In this document: positions 1 to 11,970 of the stretch, in pieces
Numbering within the stretch: the stretch's first letter is position 1
Layout of the letters: each line of letters begins with the position of its first letter
Assembly: GCF_910594005.1 (NCBI RefSeq)
Contig: NC_057845.1
Coordinates: 496,001 to 560,000 of the forward strand
From: Cervus elaphus
Taxonomy: Eukaryota > Chordata > Mammalia > Artiodactyla > Cervidae
Length of the DNA stretch: 64,000 bases
Reading direction: 5' to 3'
Position numbers and translations under genes: made by a program
The notes under the pieces: generated by a model
Told to the model about the DNA's origin: nothing
Database searches by the model: none
What the model saw: the letters and a program-made list of their open reading frames with translations, nothing else

Positions 1-35
1 AAGCCAGGGACTAACCTCTCATCTCGAGTTGATTT
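1..35 (+). repeat. Tail of a preceding monomer
   Basis: The last 35 bases of a monomer that began upstream ('aagccagggactaacc...'). They show the array extends past the left edge. Confidence 0.95.
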
Positions 36-831
36 TTGGTCCATGGAGCTCTTTCGTGTTGCTACAGTAACCTCAGGATCCCTCTAGCCTTGAAACAGTG
101 TTCCTGGGGTTTCTCTGGAGTGCCATCAAGGAAATCAAGGCTCCTTTCATGTGAGATGTGCAACACGGAATTGCTCTGCACGCAGTTCAGGGGAATCGTG
201 CCTTATCTCGCCGCGAGGGGGAATTCTCATGGTTTTTCTCGAGTTGCGGCGGGAACCTGGGGTATATTCTCGAGTTACGACGGGGATGGCCCTTCCACCC
301 ACGTGTTTGTTCAACAACGTCAGGACTCTTGCCTAGTTGCGAGGGACAACTCGGGATTCTCCTCGAGGCTTGGCAGGGCAATTGGGACGCCTCTCCAGCT
401 GAAGCGGGAGACCAAGGGTCCCTTTCCACGTACCACAGGAATCCTGGGACTCCTATAAATTTTCACGAGGAGTCAGGCATCGTCTCCTTTGGAGGCACTG
501 ATCTCCGCGTACCTCTGGAGTTTTCAAAGTATGTGAGACCTCCGGTCGCCATGGTGTGGGGAACTAGGTCTTTCTCTGTGGTCTCCACAGGGGATTCGGA
601 CATCCTTTCATCTTGGGAGATGCAAGACGCGCCTGCATTCATGTCACTGCAGTGATATCCGGCCTTATTTCGCATCAGGGCATCGCAGTGTCCATTCCAC
701 TTGAGGCCGCAAAATCAGGGTCCCTCTCACATACCTAGAGCTGAAAGAAGCCTCCTCTTGAGGTGCTTGTGGTAAGGTGGTATTCCTATGGAGTCGAAGC
801 CAGGGACTAACCTCTCATCTCGAGTTGATTT
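36..831 (+). repeat. Monomer 1
   Basis: 796 bp. It carries an EcoRI site (221-226), 'catgtgagatgtg', 'cagttcaggggaatcg' and 'aagtatgtgagacc'. No close partner was seen in the window. Confidence 0.95.
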
Positions 832-1627
832 CTGGTCCACGGAGCTCTTTCGTGTTGCTACAGTGACCTCAGGATCCCTCTAGCCTTGAAACAGTGTTCT
901 TGGGATTTCTCTGGAGTGCCATCAAGGAAATCAAGGCTCCTTTCATGTTTGATGTGCAACACGGAATTGCTCTGCATGCAGCGCAGGGGAATCAGGCCTC
1001 ATCTCACGGAAAGGGAGAAGTCTCATGGTATTTCTCGAGTTGCGGCGGGAACCTGGGGTATATTCTCGAGTTATGATGGGGATGGCCCTTCCACCCACGT
1101 GTTTCTTCAGCGACGTCAGGACTTCTGCCTAGTTGCGAGGGACAACTCGGGATTGTCCTCGAGGCTTGGCAGGGCAATTGGGACGCCTCTCCAGCTGAGG
1201 CGGGAGACCAAGTGTCCCTTTCCACGTGCCACAGGAATCCTGGGACTCCTATCAAGTTTGACGAGGAGTCAGGCATCGTCTCCTTTGGAGGCACTGATCT
1301 CTGCGTACCTCTGGAGTCTTCAAAGGATGTGAGGCCTCCAGTCGCAATGAAGTGGGGAACTAGGTCTTTCTCTGTTGTCTCCACAGGGGATTCAGACATC
1401 CTTTCGTCTTGGAAGATGCAAAACGAGCCTGGATTCAAGTCACTGCAGGGATATCCGGCCTTATTTCGAGTCAGGGCATCGCGGTGTTCTTTCCACTTGA
1501 GGCCGCAAACTCAGGGTCCCTCTCACATACCTAGAGCTGAGAGAAGCCTCCTCTTGAGGTGCTTGTGGTAAGGTGGTGGTCCTCTGGAGTCGAAGCCAGG
1601 GACTAACCTCTCATCTCGAGTTGATTT
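832..1627 (+). repeat. Monomer 2
   Basis: 796 bp. The left part has 'cacggaaagggagaag', as in the 4/7/21 group. The right part has 'ttggaagatgcaaaacg', as in 12 and 26. It looks like a mosaic of two lineages. Confidence 0.95.
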
Positions 1628-2423
1628 TTGGTCCATGGAGCTCTTTCGTGTTGCTACAGTGACCTCAGGATCCCTCTAGCCTTGAAACACTGTTCTTGGG
1701 GTTTCTCTGGAGTGCCATTAAGGAAATCAAGGCTCCTTTCATGTGTGATGTGCAGCACGGAATTGCTCTGCACGCAGTGCAGGGGAATCGGGCCTCATCT
1801 CGCGGCGAGGGGGAAGTCTCATGGTTTTTCTCGAGTTGCGGCGGGAACCTGGGGTATATTCTCGAGTTACGACAGGGATGGCCCTTCCACCCACGTGTTT
1901 GTTCAGCGACGTCAGGACTCCTGCCTAGTTGGGAGGGACAACTCGGGATTCTCCTCGAGGATTGGCAGGGCAATTGGGACGCCTCTCCAGCTGAGGCGGG
2001 AGACCAAGGGTCCCTTTCCACGTGCCACAGGAATCCTGGGACTCCTATCAAGTTTCACGAGGAGTCAGGCATCGTCTCCTTTGGAGGCACTGATCTCCGC
2101 GTACCTCTGGAGTTTTCAAAGGATGTGAGGCCTCCGGTCGCGATGAGGTGGGGAACTAGGTCTTTCTCTGTGGTCTCCACAGGGGATTCAGACATCCTTT
2201 CGTCTTGGGAGATGCAAGACGAGCCTGCATTCAAGTCACTGCAGGGATATCCGACGTTATTTCGAACCAGGGCATCGCGGTGTCCATTCCACTTGAGGCC
2301 GCAAACTCAGGGTCCCTCTCACATACCCAGAGCTGAGAGAAGCCTCCTCTTGAGGTGCTTGTGGTAAGGTGGTATTCGTCTGGAGTCGAAGCCAGGGACT
2401 AACCTCTCATCTCGAGTTGATTT
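1628..2423 (+). repeat. Monomer 3
   Basis: 796 bp. The right part has 'gacgttatttcgaacc', shared with 5 and 19. It also has 'tgcagcacgg' and 'gacagggatgg'. Confidence 0.95.
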
Positions 2424-3219
2424 TTGGTCCACGGAGCTCTTTCGTGTTGCTACAGTGACCTCAGGATCCCTCTAGCCTTGAAACAGTGTTCTTGGGGTTT
2501 CTCTGGAGTGCCATCAAGGAAATCAAGGCTCCTTTCATGTTTGATGTGCAACACGGAATTGCTCTGCATGCAGCGCAGGGGAATCAGACCTCATCTCACG
2601 GCAAGGGAGAAGTCTGATTGTATTTCTCGAGTTGCGGCGGGAACCTGGGGTATATTCTCGAGTTACGACGGGGATGGCCCTTCCACCCACGTGTTTGTTC
2701 AGCGTCGTCAGGACTCCTGCCTAGTTGGGAGGGACAACTCGGGATTCTCCTCGCGGTTTGGCAGGGCAATTGGGATGCCTCTCCACCTGAGGCGGGAGAC
2801 CAAGGGTCCCTTTCCACGTGCCACAGGAATCCTGGGACTCCTATCAAGTTTCACGAGGACTCAGGCATCGTCTCCTTTGGAGGCACTGATCTCCGCGTAC
2901 CTCTGGAGTTTTCAAAGGATGTGAGGCCTCCGGTCCCGATGATGTGGGGTACTAGGTCTTTCTCTGTGGTCTCCACAGGGGATTCAGACATCCTTTCGTC
3001 TTGGGAGATGCAAGACGAGCCTGCATTCAAGTCACTGCAGGGATATCCGGCATTATTTCGAACCAGGGCATCGCGGTGTCCATTCCACTTGAGGCCGCAA
3101 ACTCAGGGTCCCTCTCACATACCCAGATCTGAGAGAAGCCTCCTCTTGAGGTGCTTGTGGTAAGGTGGTATTCCTCTGTAGTCGAAGCCAGGGACTAACC
3201 TCTAATCTCGAGATGATTT
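2424..3219 (+). repeat. Monomer 4
   Basis: 796 bp. It is very close to 7 and 21 ('tctgattgtatttctcg', 'cctcgcggtttggc', 'gaggactcaggc', 'acccagatctgag'). The 4-to-7 offset is 2388 bp, three monomers. Confidence 0.95.
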
Positions 3220-4015
3220 TTGGTCCACGGAGCTCTTTCGTGTTGCTACAGTGACCTCAGGATCCCTCTAGCCTTGAAACAGTGTTCTTGGGGTTTCTCT
3301 GGAGTGCCATCAAGGAAATCAAGGCTCCTTTCAAGTGTGATGTGCAACACGGAATTGCTCTGCACGCAGTGCAGGGGAATAGGGCCTCATCTCGCGGCGA
3401 GGGGGAAGTCTCATGGTTTTTCTCGAGTTGCGGCGGGAACCTGGGGTATATTCTTGAGTTACCACGGGGATGGCCCTTTCACACACGTGTTTCTTCAGCG
3501 ACGTCAGGACTCCTGCCTAGTTGCGACGGACAATTCGGGATTCTCCTCGAGGCTTGGCAGGGCAATTGGGACGCCTCTCCAGCTGAGGCGGGAGACCAAG
3601 GGTCCCTTTCCAAGTGCCACAGGAATCCTGGGACTCCTATCAAGTTTCACGAGGAGTGAGGCATCGTCTCCTTTGGAGGCACTGATCTCCGCGTACCTCT
3701 GGAGTTTTCAAAGGATGTGAGGCCTCCGGTCGCGATGAGGTGGGGAACTAGGTCTTTCTCTGTGGTCTCCACAGGGGATTCAGACTTCCTTTCGTCTTGG
3801 GAGATGCAAGACGAGCCTGCATTCAAGTCACTGCAGGGATATCCGACGTTATTTCGAACCAGGGCATCGCGGTGTCCATTCCACTTGAGGCCGCAAACTC
3901 AGGGTCCCTCTCACATACACAGAGCTGAGAGAAGCCTCCTCTTGAGGTGCTTGTGGTAAGGTGGTATTCGTCTGGAGTCGAAGCCAGGGACTAACCTCTC
4001 ATCTCGAGTTGATTT
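3220..4015 (+). repeat. Monomer 5 (chimera)
   Basis: 796 bp. The left part matches 8 and 22 ('ctctaatctcgagatg' just upstream, 'ttcaagtgtgatg', 'gggaatagggcc'). From 'gaggagtgaggcat' (about 3650) on it matches 19. This is the left breakpoint of the 14-monomer HOR. Confidence 0.95.
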
Positions 4016-4811
4016 TTGGTCCACGGAGCTCTTTCGTGTTGCTTCAGTGACCTCAGGATCCCTCTAGCCTTGAAACAGTGTTCTTGGGGTTTCTCTGGAG
4101 TGCCATCAAGGAAATCAAGGCTCCTTTCATGTGTGATGTGCAACACGGAATTGCTCTGCACGCAGTGCAGGGGAATCGGGCGTCATCTCGCGGCGAGGGG
4201 GAAGTCTCATGGTTTTTCTCGAGTTGCGGCGGGAACCTGGGGTATATTCTCGAGTTACGACGGGGATGGCCCTTCCACCCACGTGTTTGTTCAGCGACGT
4301 CAGGACTCCTACCTAGTTGCGAGGGACAACTCGGGATTCTCCTCGAGGCTTGGCAGGGCAATTGGGACGCCTCTCCAGCTGAGGCGGGAGACCAAGGGTC
4401 CCCTTTCCACGTGCCACAGGAATCCTGGGACTCCTATCAAGTTTCACGAGGAGTCACGAATCGTCTCCTTTGGAGGCACTGATCTCCGCGTTCCTCTGGA
4501 CTTTTCAAAGGATATGAGGCCTCTGGTCGCGATGAGCTGGGGAACTAGGTCTTTCTCTGTGTTCTCCACAGGGGATTCAGACATCATTTCATCTTGGGAG
4601 ATGCAAGAGAGCCTGCATTCAAGTCACTGCAGGGATATCCGGCCTTATTTCGCGTCAGGGCATTACAGTGTCCATTCCACTTGAGGCCGCAAACTCAGAG
4701 TCCCTCTCACATAGCTAGAGCTGAGAGAAGCCTCCTCTTGAGGTGCTTGTGGTAATGTGGTATTCCTCTGGAGTCGAAGCCAGGGACTAACCTCTCATCT
4801 CGAGTTGATTT
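4016..4811 (+). repeat. Monomer 6
   Basis: 796 bp. Partner of 20 ('gttgcttcagtgacc', 'gtcacgaatcgtc', 'ggcattacagtgtcc'). It carries an extra C in the run at 4400-4403 that 20 lacks. Confidence 0.95.
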
Positions 4812-5607
4812 TTGGTCCACGGAGCTCTTTCGTGTTGCTACAGTGACCTCAGGATCCCTCTAGCCTTGAAACAGTGTTCTTGGGGTTTCTCTGGAGTGCC
4901 ATCAAGGAAATCAAGGCTCCTTTCATGTTTGATGTGCAACACGGAATTGCTCTGCATGCAGCGCAGGGGAATCAGGCCTCATCTCACGGCAAGGGAGAAG
5001 TCTGATTGTATTTCTCGAGTTGCGGCGGGAACCTGGGGTATATTCTCGAGTTACGACGGGGATGGCCCTTCCACCCACGTGTTTGTTCAGCGACGTCAGG
5101 ACTCCTGCCTAGTTGGGAGGGACAACTCGGGATTCTCCTCGCGGTTTGGCAGGGCAATTGGGATGCCTCTCCAGCTGAGGCGGGAGACCAAGGGTCCCTT
5201 TCCACGTGCCACAGGAATCCTGGGACTCCTATCAAGTTTCACGAGGACTCAGGCATCGTCTCCTTTGGAGGCACTGATCTCCGCGTACCTCTGGAGTTTT
5301 CAAAGGATGTGAGGCTTCCGGTCCCGATGAGGTGGGGTACTAGGTCTTTCTCTGTGGTCTCCACAGGGGATTCAGACATCCTTTCGTCTTGGGAGATGCA
5401 AGACGAGCCTGCATTCAAGTCACTGCAGGGATATCCGGCATTATTTCGAACCAGGGCATCGCGGTGTCCATTCCACTTGAGGCCGCAAACTCAGGGTCCC
5501 TCTCACATACCCAGATCTGAGAGAAGCCTCCTCTTGAGGTGCTTCTGGTAAGGTGGTATTCCTCTGTAGTCGAAGCCAGGGACTAACCTCTAATCTCGAG
5601 ATGATTT
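4812..5607 (+). repeat. Monomer 7
   Basis: 796 bp. Partner of 21 in HOR copy B, and close to 4. The right part has 'gaggcttccggtcccg'. Confidence 0.95.
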
Positions 5608-6403
5608 TTGGTCCACGGAGCTCTTTCGTGTTGCTACAGTGACCTCAGGATCCCTCTAGCCTTGAAACAGTGTTCTTGGGGTTTCTCTGGAGTGCCATCA
5701 AGGAAATCAAGGCTCCTTTCAAGTGTGATGTGCAACACGGAATTGCTCTGCACGCAGTGCAGGGGAATAGGGCCTCATCTCGTGGCGAGGGGGAAGTCTC
5801 ATGGTTTTTCTCGAGTTGCGGCGGGAACCTGGGGTATATTCTCGAGTTACGACAGGGATGGCCCTTCCACCCACGTGTTTGTTCAGCGACGTCAGGACTC
5901 CTGCCTAGTTGCGAGGGACAACTCGGGATTCTCCTCGAGGCTTGGCAGGGCAATTGGGACGCCTCTCCAGCTGAGGCGGGAGACCAAGGGTCCCTTTCCA
6001 AGTGCCACAGGAATCCTGGGACTCCTATCAAGTTTCACGAGGTGTCAGGCATCGTCTCCTTTGGAGGCACTGATCTCCGCGTACCTCTGGACTTTTCAAA
6101 GGATATGAGGCCTCCGGTCGCAATGAGCTGGGGAACTAGGTCTTTCTCTGTGGTCTCCACAGGGGATTCAGACATCCTTTCGTCTTGGGAGATGCAAGAC
6201 GAGCCTGCATTCAAGTCACTGCAGGGATATCCGGCCTTATTTCGCGTCAGGGCATTACAGTGTCCATTCCACTTGAGGCCGTAAACTCAGACTCCCTCTC
6301 ACATAGCTAGAGCTGAGAGAAGCCTCCTCTTGAGGTGCTTGTGGTAAGGTGGTATTCGTCTGGAGTCGAAGCCAGGGACTAACCTCTCATCTCGAGTTGA
6401 TTT
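5608..6403 (+). repeat. Monomer 8
   Basis: 796 bp. Partner of 22 ('gaggtgtcaggc', 'ggccgtaaactcagactcc'). The left part is shared with 5. Confidence 0.95.
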
Positions 6404-7199
6404 TTGGTCCACGGAGCTCTTTCGTGTTGCTACAGTGACCTCAGGATCCCTCTAGCCTTGAAACAGTGTTGTTGGGTTTTCTCTGGAGTGCCAGCAAGGA
6501 AATCAAGGCTCCTTTCATGTGTGATGTGCCACACGGAATTGCTCCGCACGCAGTGCAGGGGAATCAGGCCTCATCTCGCGGCGAGGGGGAAGTCTCATGG
6601 TTTTTCTCGAGTTGCGGCGGGAACCTGGGGTATATTCTCGAGTTACGACGGAGATGGTCCTTCCACCCACGTGTTTGTTCAGCGACGTCAGGACTCCTGC
6701 CTAGTTGCGAGGGACAACTCGGGATTCTCCTCGAGGCTTGGCAGGGCAATTGGGATGCCTCTCCAGCTGAGGCGGGAGACCAAGTGTCCCTTTCCACGTG
6801 CCACAGGAATCCTGGGACTCCTATCAAGTTTCACGAGGAGTCAGGCATCGTCTCCTTTGGAGGCACTGATCTCCGCATACCTCTGGAGTTTTCAAAGGAT
6901 GTAAGGCCTCCGGTAGCGATTAGGTGGGGAACTAGGTCTTTCTCTGTGGTCTCCACAGGGGATTCAGACATCCTTTCATCTTGGGAGATGCAAGACGAGC
7001 CTGCATTCAAGTCACTGCAGGCATATCCGGCCTTATTTCGAGTCAGGGCATCGCGGTGTCCATTCCACTTGAGGCCGCAAACTCAGGGTCCCTCTCACAT
7101 ACCTAGAGCTGAGAGAAGCCTCCTCTTGAGGTGCTTGTGGTAAGGTGGTATTCCTCTGGAGTCGAAGCCAGGGACTAACCTCTCATCTCGAGTTGATTT
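6404..7199 (+). repeat. Monomer 9
   Basis: 796 bp. Partner of 23 ('gtgccagcaagg', 'gtgccacacgg', 'gtagcgattagg', 'gcaggcatatccgg'). Confidence 0.95.
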
Positions 7200-7994
7200 T
7201 TGGTCCACGGAGCTCTTTCATGTTGCTACAGTGACCTCAGGATCCCTCTAGCCTTGAAACAGTGTTCCTGGGGTTTCTCTGGAGTGCCATCAAGGAAATC
7301 AAGTCTCCTTTCATGTGTGATGTGCAACACGGAATTGCTCTGCACGCAGTGCAGGGGAATCGGGCCTCATCTCGCGGCGTGGGGGAAGTCTCATGGCTTT
7401 CTCGAGTTGCGGCGGGAACCTGGGGTATATTCTCGAGTTACGACGGGGATGGCCCTTCCACCCACGTGTTTGTTCAGCGACGTCAGGACTCCTGCCTAGT
7501 TGCGAGGGACAACTCGGGATTCTCCTCGAGGCTTGGCAGGGCAATTGGGACGCCTCTCCAGCTGAGGCAGGAGACCAAGGGTCCCTTTCCACGTGCCACA
7601 GGAATCCTGGGACTCCTATCAAGTTTCACGAGGAGTCAGGCATCGTCTCCTTTGGAGGCACTGATCTCCGCGTACCTCTGGAGTTTTCAAAGGATGTGAG
7701 GCCTCCGGTCGCGATGAGGTGGGAAACTAGGTCTTTCTCTGTGGTCTCCACAGGGGATTCAGACATCCTTTTGTCTTGGGAGATGCAAGACGAGCCTGCA
7801 TTCAAGTCACTGCAGGGATATCCGGCCTTATTTCGAGTCAGGGCTTCGCGGTGTCCATTGAACTTGAGGCCGCAAACTCAGGGTCCCTCTCACATACCTA
7901 GAGCTGAGAGAAGCCTCCTCTTGAGGTGCTTGTGATAAGGTGGTATTCCTCTGGAGTCGAAGCCAGGGACTAACCTCTCATCTCGAGTTGATTT
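7200..7994 (+). repeat. Monomer 10
   Basis: 795 bp. Partner of 24 ('ggcgtgggggaag', 'catggctttctcg' with one T lost, 'tccattgaacttg', 'cttgtgataagg'). Confidence 0.95.
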
Positions 7995-8789
7995 TTGGTC
8001 CATGGAGCTCTTTCGTGTTGCTACAGTGAACTCAGGATCCCTCTAGCCTTGAAACAGTGTTCTTGTGGTTTCTCTGGAGTGCCATCAAGGAAATCAAGGC
8101 TCCTTTCATGTGTGATGTGCAACACGGAATTGCTCTGCATGCAGTGCAGGGGAATCGGGCCTCATCTCGCGGCGAGGGGGAAGTCTCATGGTTTTTCTCG
8201 AGTTGCGGCGGGAACCTGGGATATATTGTCAAGTTACGACGGGGATGGCCCGTCCAGCCACGTGTTTCTTCAGCGACGTCAGGACTCCTGCATAGTTGCG
8301 AGGGACAACTCGGGATTATCCTCGAGGGTTGGCAGGGCAATTGGGACGCCTCTCCAGCTGAGGCGGGAGACCAAGTGTCCCTTTCCACGTGCCACAGGAA
8401 TCCTGGGACTCCTATCAAGTTTCATGAGAAGTCAGGCCTCGTCTCCTTTGGAGGCACTGATCTCCGCGTACCTCTGGAGTTTTCAAAGGATGTGAGGCCT
8501 CCGGTCGCGATGAGGTGGGGAACTAGGTCTTTCTCTGTGGTCTCCACAGGGGATTCAGACATCCTTTCGTCTTGGGAGATTCAAGACGAGCCTGCATTCA
8601 AGTCACTGCAGGGATATCCGGCCTTATTTCGAGTCAGGGCATCGCGGTGTCCATTCCACTTGAGGCCGCAAACTCAGGGTCCCTCTCACATACCTAGAGC
8701 TGAGAGAAGCCTCCTCTTGAGGTGCTTGTGGTTAGGTGATATTTTTTGGAGTCGAAGCCAGGGACTAACCTCTCATCTCGAGTTGATTC
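7995..8789 (+). repeat. Monomer 11
   Basis: 795 bp. Partner of 25 ('cttgtggtttctc', 'gggatatattgtcaag', 'ctgcatagttgcg', 'gggagattcaagacg'). Confidence 0.95.
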
Positions 8790-9584
8790 TTGGTCCACGG
8801 AGCTCTTTCGTGTTGCTACAGTGACCTCAGGATCCCTCTAGCCTTGAAACAGTGTTCTTGGGGTTTCTCTGGAGTGCCATCAAGGAAATCAAGGCTCCTT
8901 TCATGTGTGATGTGCAACACGGAATTGCTCTGCACGCAGTGCTGGGGAATGGGGCCTCATCTCGCGGCGAGGGGGAAGTCTCATGGCTTTCTCGAGTTGC
9001 GGCGGGAACCTGGGGTATATTCTCGAGTTACGACGGGGATGGCCCTTCCACCCATGTGTTTCTTCAGCGACGTCAGGACTCTTGCCTAGTTGCGAGGGAC
9101 AACACGGGATTCTCCTCGAGGCTTGGCAGGGAAATTGGGACGCCTCTCCAGCTGAGGCGGGAGACCAAGCGTCCCTTTCCAAGTGCCACAGGAATCCTGG
9201 GACTCCTATCAAGTTTCACGAGGAGTCAGGCATCATCTCCTTTGGAGGCACTGATCTCAGCGTACCTCTGGAGTTTTCAAAGGATGTGAGGCCTCCGGTC
9301 GCGATGAGGTGGGGAACTAGGTCTTTCTCTGTGGTCTCCACAGGGGATTCAGACATCCTTTCATCTTGGAAGATGCAAAACGAGTCTGGATTCAAGTCAC
9401 TGCAGGGATATCCGGCCTTATTTCGAGTCAGGGCATCGCGGTGTCCTTTCCACTTGAGGCCGCAAACTCAGGGTCCCTCTCACATACCTAGAGCTGAGAG
9501 AAGCCTCCTCTTGAGGTGCTTGTGGAAAGGTGGTATTCCTCTGGAGTGGAAGCCAGGGGCTAACCTCTCATCTCGAGTTGACTC
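8790..9584 (+). repeat. Monomer 12
   Basis: 795 bp. Partner of 26 ('gacaacacgggattc', 'ggcagggaaattgg', 'ttggaagatgcaaaacgag'). Copy A of the 14-monomer HOR ends at its right boundary. Confidence 0.95.
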
Positions 9585-10378
9585 TTGGTCCACGGAGCTC
9601 TTTCGTGTTGCTACAGTGACCTCAGGATCCCTCTACCCTTGAAACAGTGTTCTTGGGGTTTCTCTGGAGTGCCATCAAGGAAATCAAGGCTCCTTTCATG
9701 TGTGATGTGCAACACGGAATTGCTCTGCACGCAGTGCAGGGGAATCGGGCCTCATCTCGCGGCGAGGGGGAAGTCTCATGGTTTTTCTCGAGTTGAGGCG
9801 GGAACCTGGGATATATTGTCAAGTTACGACGGGGATGGCCCGTCCACCCACGTGTTTCTTCAGCGACGTCAGGACTCCTGCATAGTTGCGAGGGACAACT
9901 CGGGATTCTCCTCGAGGCTTGGCAGGCAATTAGGACTCCTCTCCAGCTGAGGCGGGAGACCAAGGGTCCCTTTCCACGTGCCACAGGAATCCTGGGACTC
10001 CTATCAATTTCACGAGGAGTCAGGCATCGTCTCCTTTGGAGGCACTGATCTCCGCGTACCTCTGGAGTTTTCAAAGGATGTGAGGCCTCCGGTCGCGATG
10101 AGGTGGGGAACTAGGTCTTTCTCTGTGGTCTCCACAATGGATTCAGACATCCTTTCATCTCGGGAGATGCAAGACGAGCCTGCATTCAAGTCACTGCAGG
10201 GATATTCGGCCTTATTTCGAGTCAGGGCATCGCGGTGTCCATTCCACTTGAGGCCGCAAATTCAGGGTCCCTCTCACATACCTAGAGCTGAGAGAAGCCT
10301 GCTCTTGAGGTACTTGTGGTAAGGTGGTATTCCTCTGGAGTCGAAGCCAGGGACTAACCTCTCATCTAGAGTTGATTT
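9585..10378 (+). repeat. Monomer 13 (chimera, no counterpart in HOR copy B)
   Basis: 794 bp. The left part resembles 11 ('gggatatattgtcaag', 'ctgcatagttgcg'). The right part resembles 32 ('ggcttggcaggcaatt', 'tatcaatttcacg', 'ccacaatggattcag', 'gatattcggcc'). The switch is near 9910. Confidence 0.95.
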
Positions 10379-11174
10379 TTGGTCCACGGAGCTCTTTCGT
10401 GTTGCTACAGTGACCTCAGGTTTCCTCTAGCCTTGAAACAGTGTTCTTGGGGATTCTCTGGAGTGCCATCAAGGAAATCAAGGCTCCTTTCATGTGTGAC
10501 GTGCAACACGGAATTGCACTGCACGCAGTGCAGCGGAATCGGGCCTCATGTCTTGGCGAGGGGGAACTCTAATTGTTTTCCTCGAGTGGCGGCAGGTACC
10601 TGGGGTATATTCTCGAGTTACGACGGGGATGGCCCTTCCACCCACGTGTTTCTTCAGCCACGTCAGGACTCCTGCCTAGTTGCGAGGGACAACTCGGGAT
10701 TCTCCTCGAGGCTTGGCAGGGCAATTGGGACACCTCTCCAGCTGAGGCGGGAGACCAAGAGTCCCTTTCCACGTGCCACAGGAATCCTGGGACTCTTGTC
10801 AAGTTTCACGAGGAGTCAGGCATCGTCTCCTTTGGAGGCACTGATCTCCGCGTACCTCTGGAGTTTTCAAAGGATGTGAGGCCTCCGGTCGCGATGAGGT
10901 GGGGAACTAGGTCTTTCTCTGTGGTCTCCACAGGGGATTCAGACATCCTTTCGTCTTGGGAGATGCAAGACGAGCCTGCATTCAAGTCACTGCAGGGATA
11001 TCTGGCCTTATTTCGAGTCAGGGCATCGCGGTGTCCATTTCACTTGAGGCTGCAAATTCAGGGTCCCTCTCACATACCTAGAGCTGAAAGAAGCCTCCTC
11101 TTGAGGCACTTGTGGTAAGGTGGTATTCCTCTCGAGTCGAAGCCAGGGACTAACCTCTCATCTAGAGTTGATTT
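10379..11174 (+). repeat. Monomer 14
   Basis: 796 bp. Partner of 27 and 33 ('caggtttcctctag', 'gggaactctaattg', 'gtggcggcaggtacc', 'cttgaggcacttgtgg'). Confidence 0.95.
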
Positions 11175-11970
11175 TTGGTCCACGGAGCTATTTCGTGTTG
11201 CTACAGTGACCTCAGGTTTCCTCTAGCCTTGAAATAGTGTTCTTGGGGTTTCTCTGGAGTGCCATCAAGGAAATCAAGGCTCCTTTCATGTGTGATGTGC
11301 AACACGGAATTGCTCTGCACGCAGTGCCGGGGAATCGGGCCTCATCTCGGGGCGAAGGGGAAGTCTCATGGTTTTTCTCGAGTTGCGGCAGGAAGCTGGG
11401 GTATATTCTCGAGTTACGACGGGGATGGCCCTTCCACCCACGTGTTTGTTCAGCGACGTCAGGACTCCTGCCTAGTTGCGAGGGACAACTCGGGATTCTC
11501 CTCGAGGCTTGGCAGGGCAATTGGGACGCCTCTCCAGCTGAGGCGGGAGACCAAGGGTCCCTTTCCACGTGCCACAGGAATCCTGGGACTCCTATCAAGT
11601 TTCACGAGGAGTGAGGCATCGTCTCCTTTGGAGGCACTGATCTCCGCGTACCTCTGGAGTTTTCAAAGGATGTGAGGCCTCCGGTCGCGATGAGGTGGGG
11701 AACTAGGTCTTTCTCTGTGGTCTCCACAGGGGATTCAGACATCCTTTCGTCTTGGGAGATGCAAGACGAGCCTGCATTCAAGTCACTGCAGGGATATCCG
11801 GCCTTATTTCGAGTCAGGGCATCGCGGTGTCCATTCCACTTGAGGCCGCAAACTCAGGGTCCCTCTCACATACATAGAGCTGAGAGAAGCCTCCTCTTGA
11901 GGTGCTTGTGGTAAGGTGGTATTCCTCTGGAGTCGAAGCCAGGGACTAACCTCTCATTTCGTGTTGATTC
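11175..11970 (+). repeat. Monomer 15 (crossover hybrid)
   Basis: 796 bp. The left end is that of 28/34 ('gagctatttcgtg', 'ttgaaatagtg'). From about 11310 on it is that of 29/35 ('gtgccggggaatcg', 'ctcggggcgaagg', 'gaggagtgaggc'). One monomer here stands for two in the other copies. Confidence 0.95.

Larger units (their letters stand above)
3655..9530 (+). repeat. 14-monomer HOR, copy A (monomers 5R-12)
   Basis: This stretch aligns to 14795-20665 at a constant offset of 11136-11137 bp (14 monomers), with private variants kept in the same order: 'tctgattgtatttctcg' (7/21), 'ttcaagtgtgatg' (8/22), 'gtagcgattagg' (9/23), 'ggcgtgggggaag' (10/24), 'gatatattgtcaag' (11/25) and 'gatattttttggag' (before 12/26). 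By eye I found about two dozen differences over 5.9 kb. The left breakpoint is inside monomer 5, whose first part resembles monomers 8 and 22 instead. The right breakpoint is at the 12/13 junction. Confidence 0.9.

Noticed and set aside
36..458. Open frames of 60-264 codons on both strands as protein-coding genes
   Set aside because: They recur at the monomer period, overlap in three or more frames over the same bases, use TTG-type starts with no supporting signal, are broken by frameshifts or stops in many copies, and resemble no protein family I recognise.
11821..11840. CENP-B box candidate around 'tttcgagtcagggc'
   Set aside because: It has TTCG and the central A in place, but 'GCAT' stands where the essential CGGG should be. 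I found no full match on either strand in the monomers inspected.
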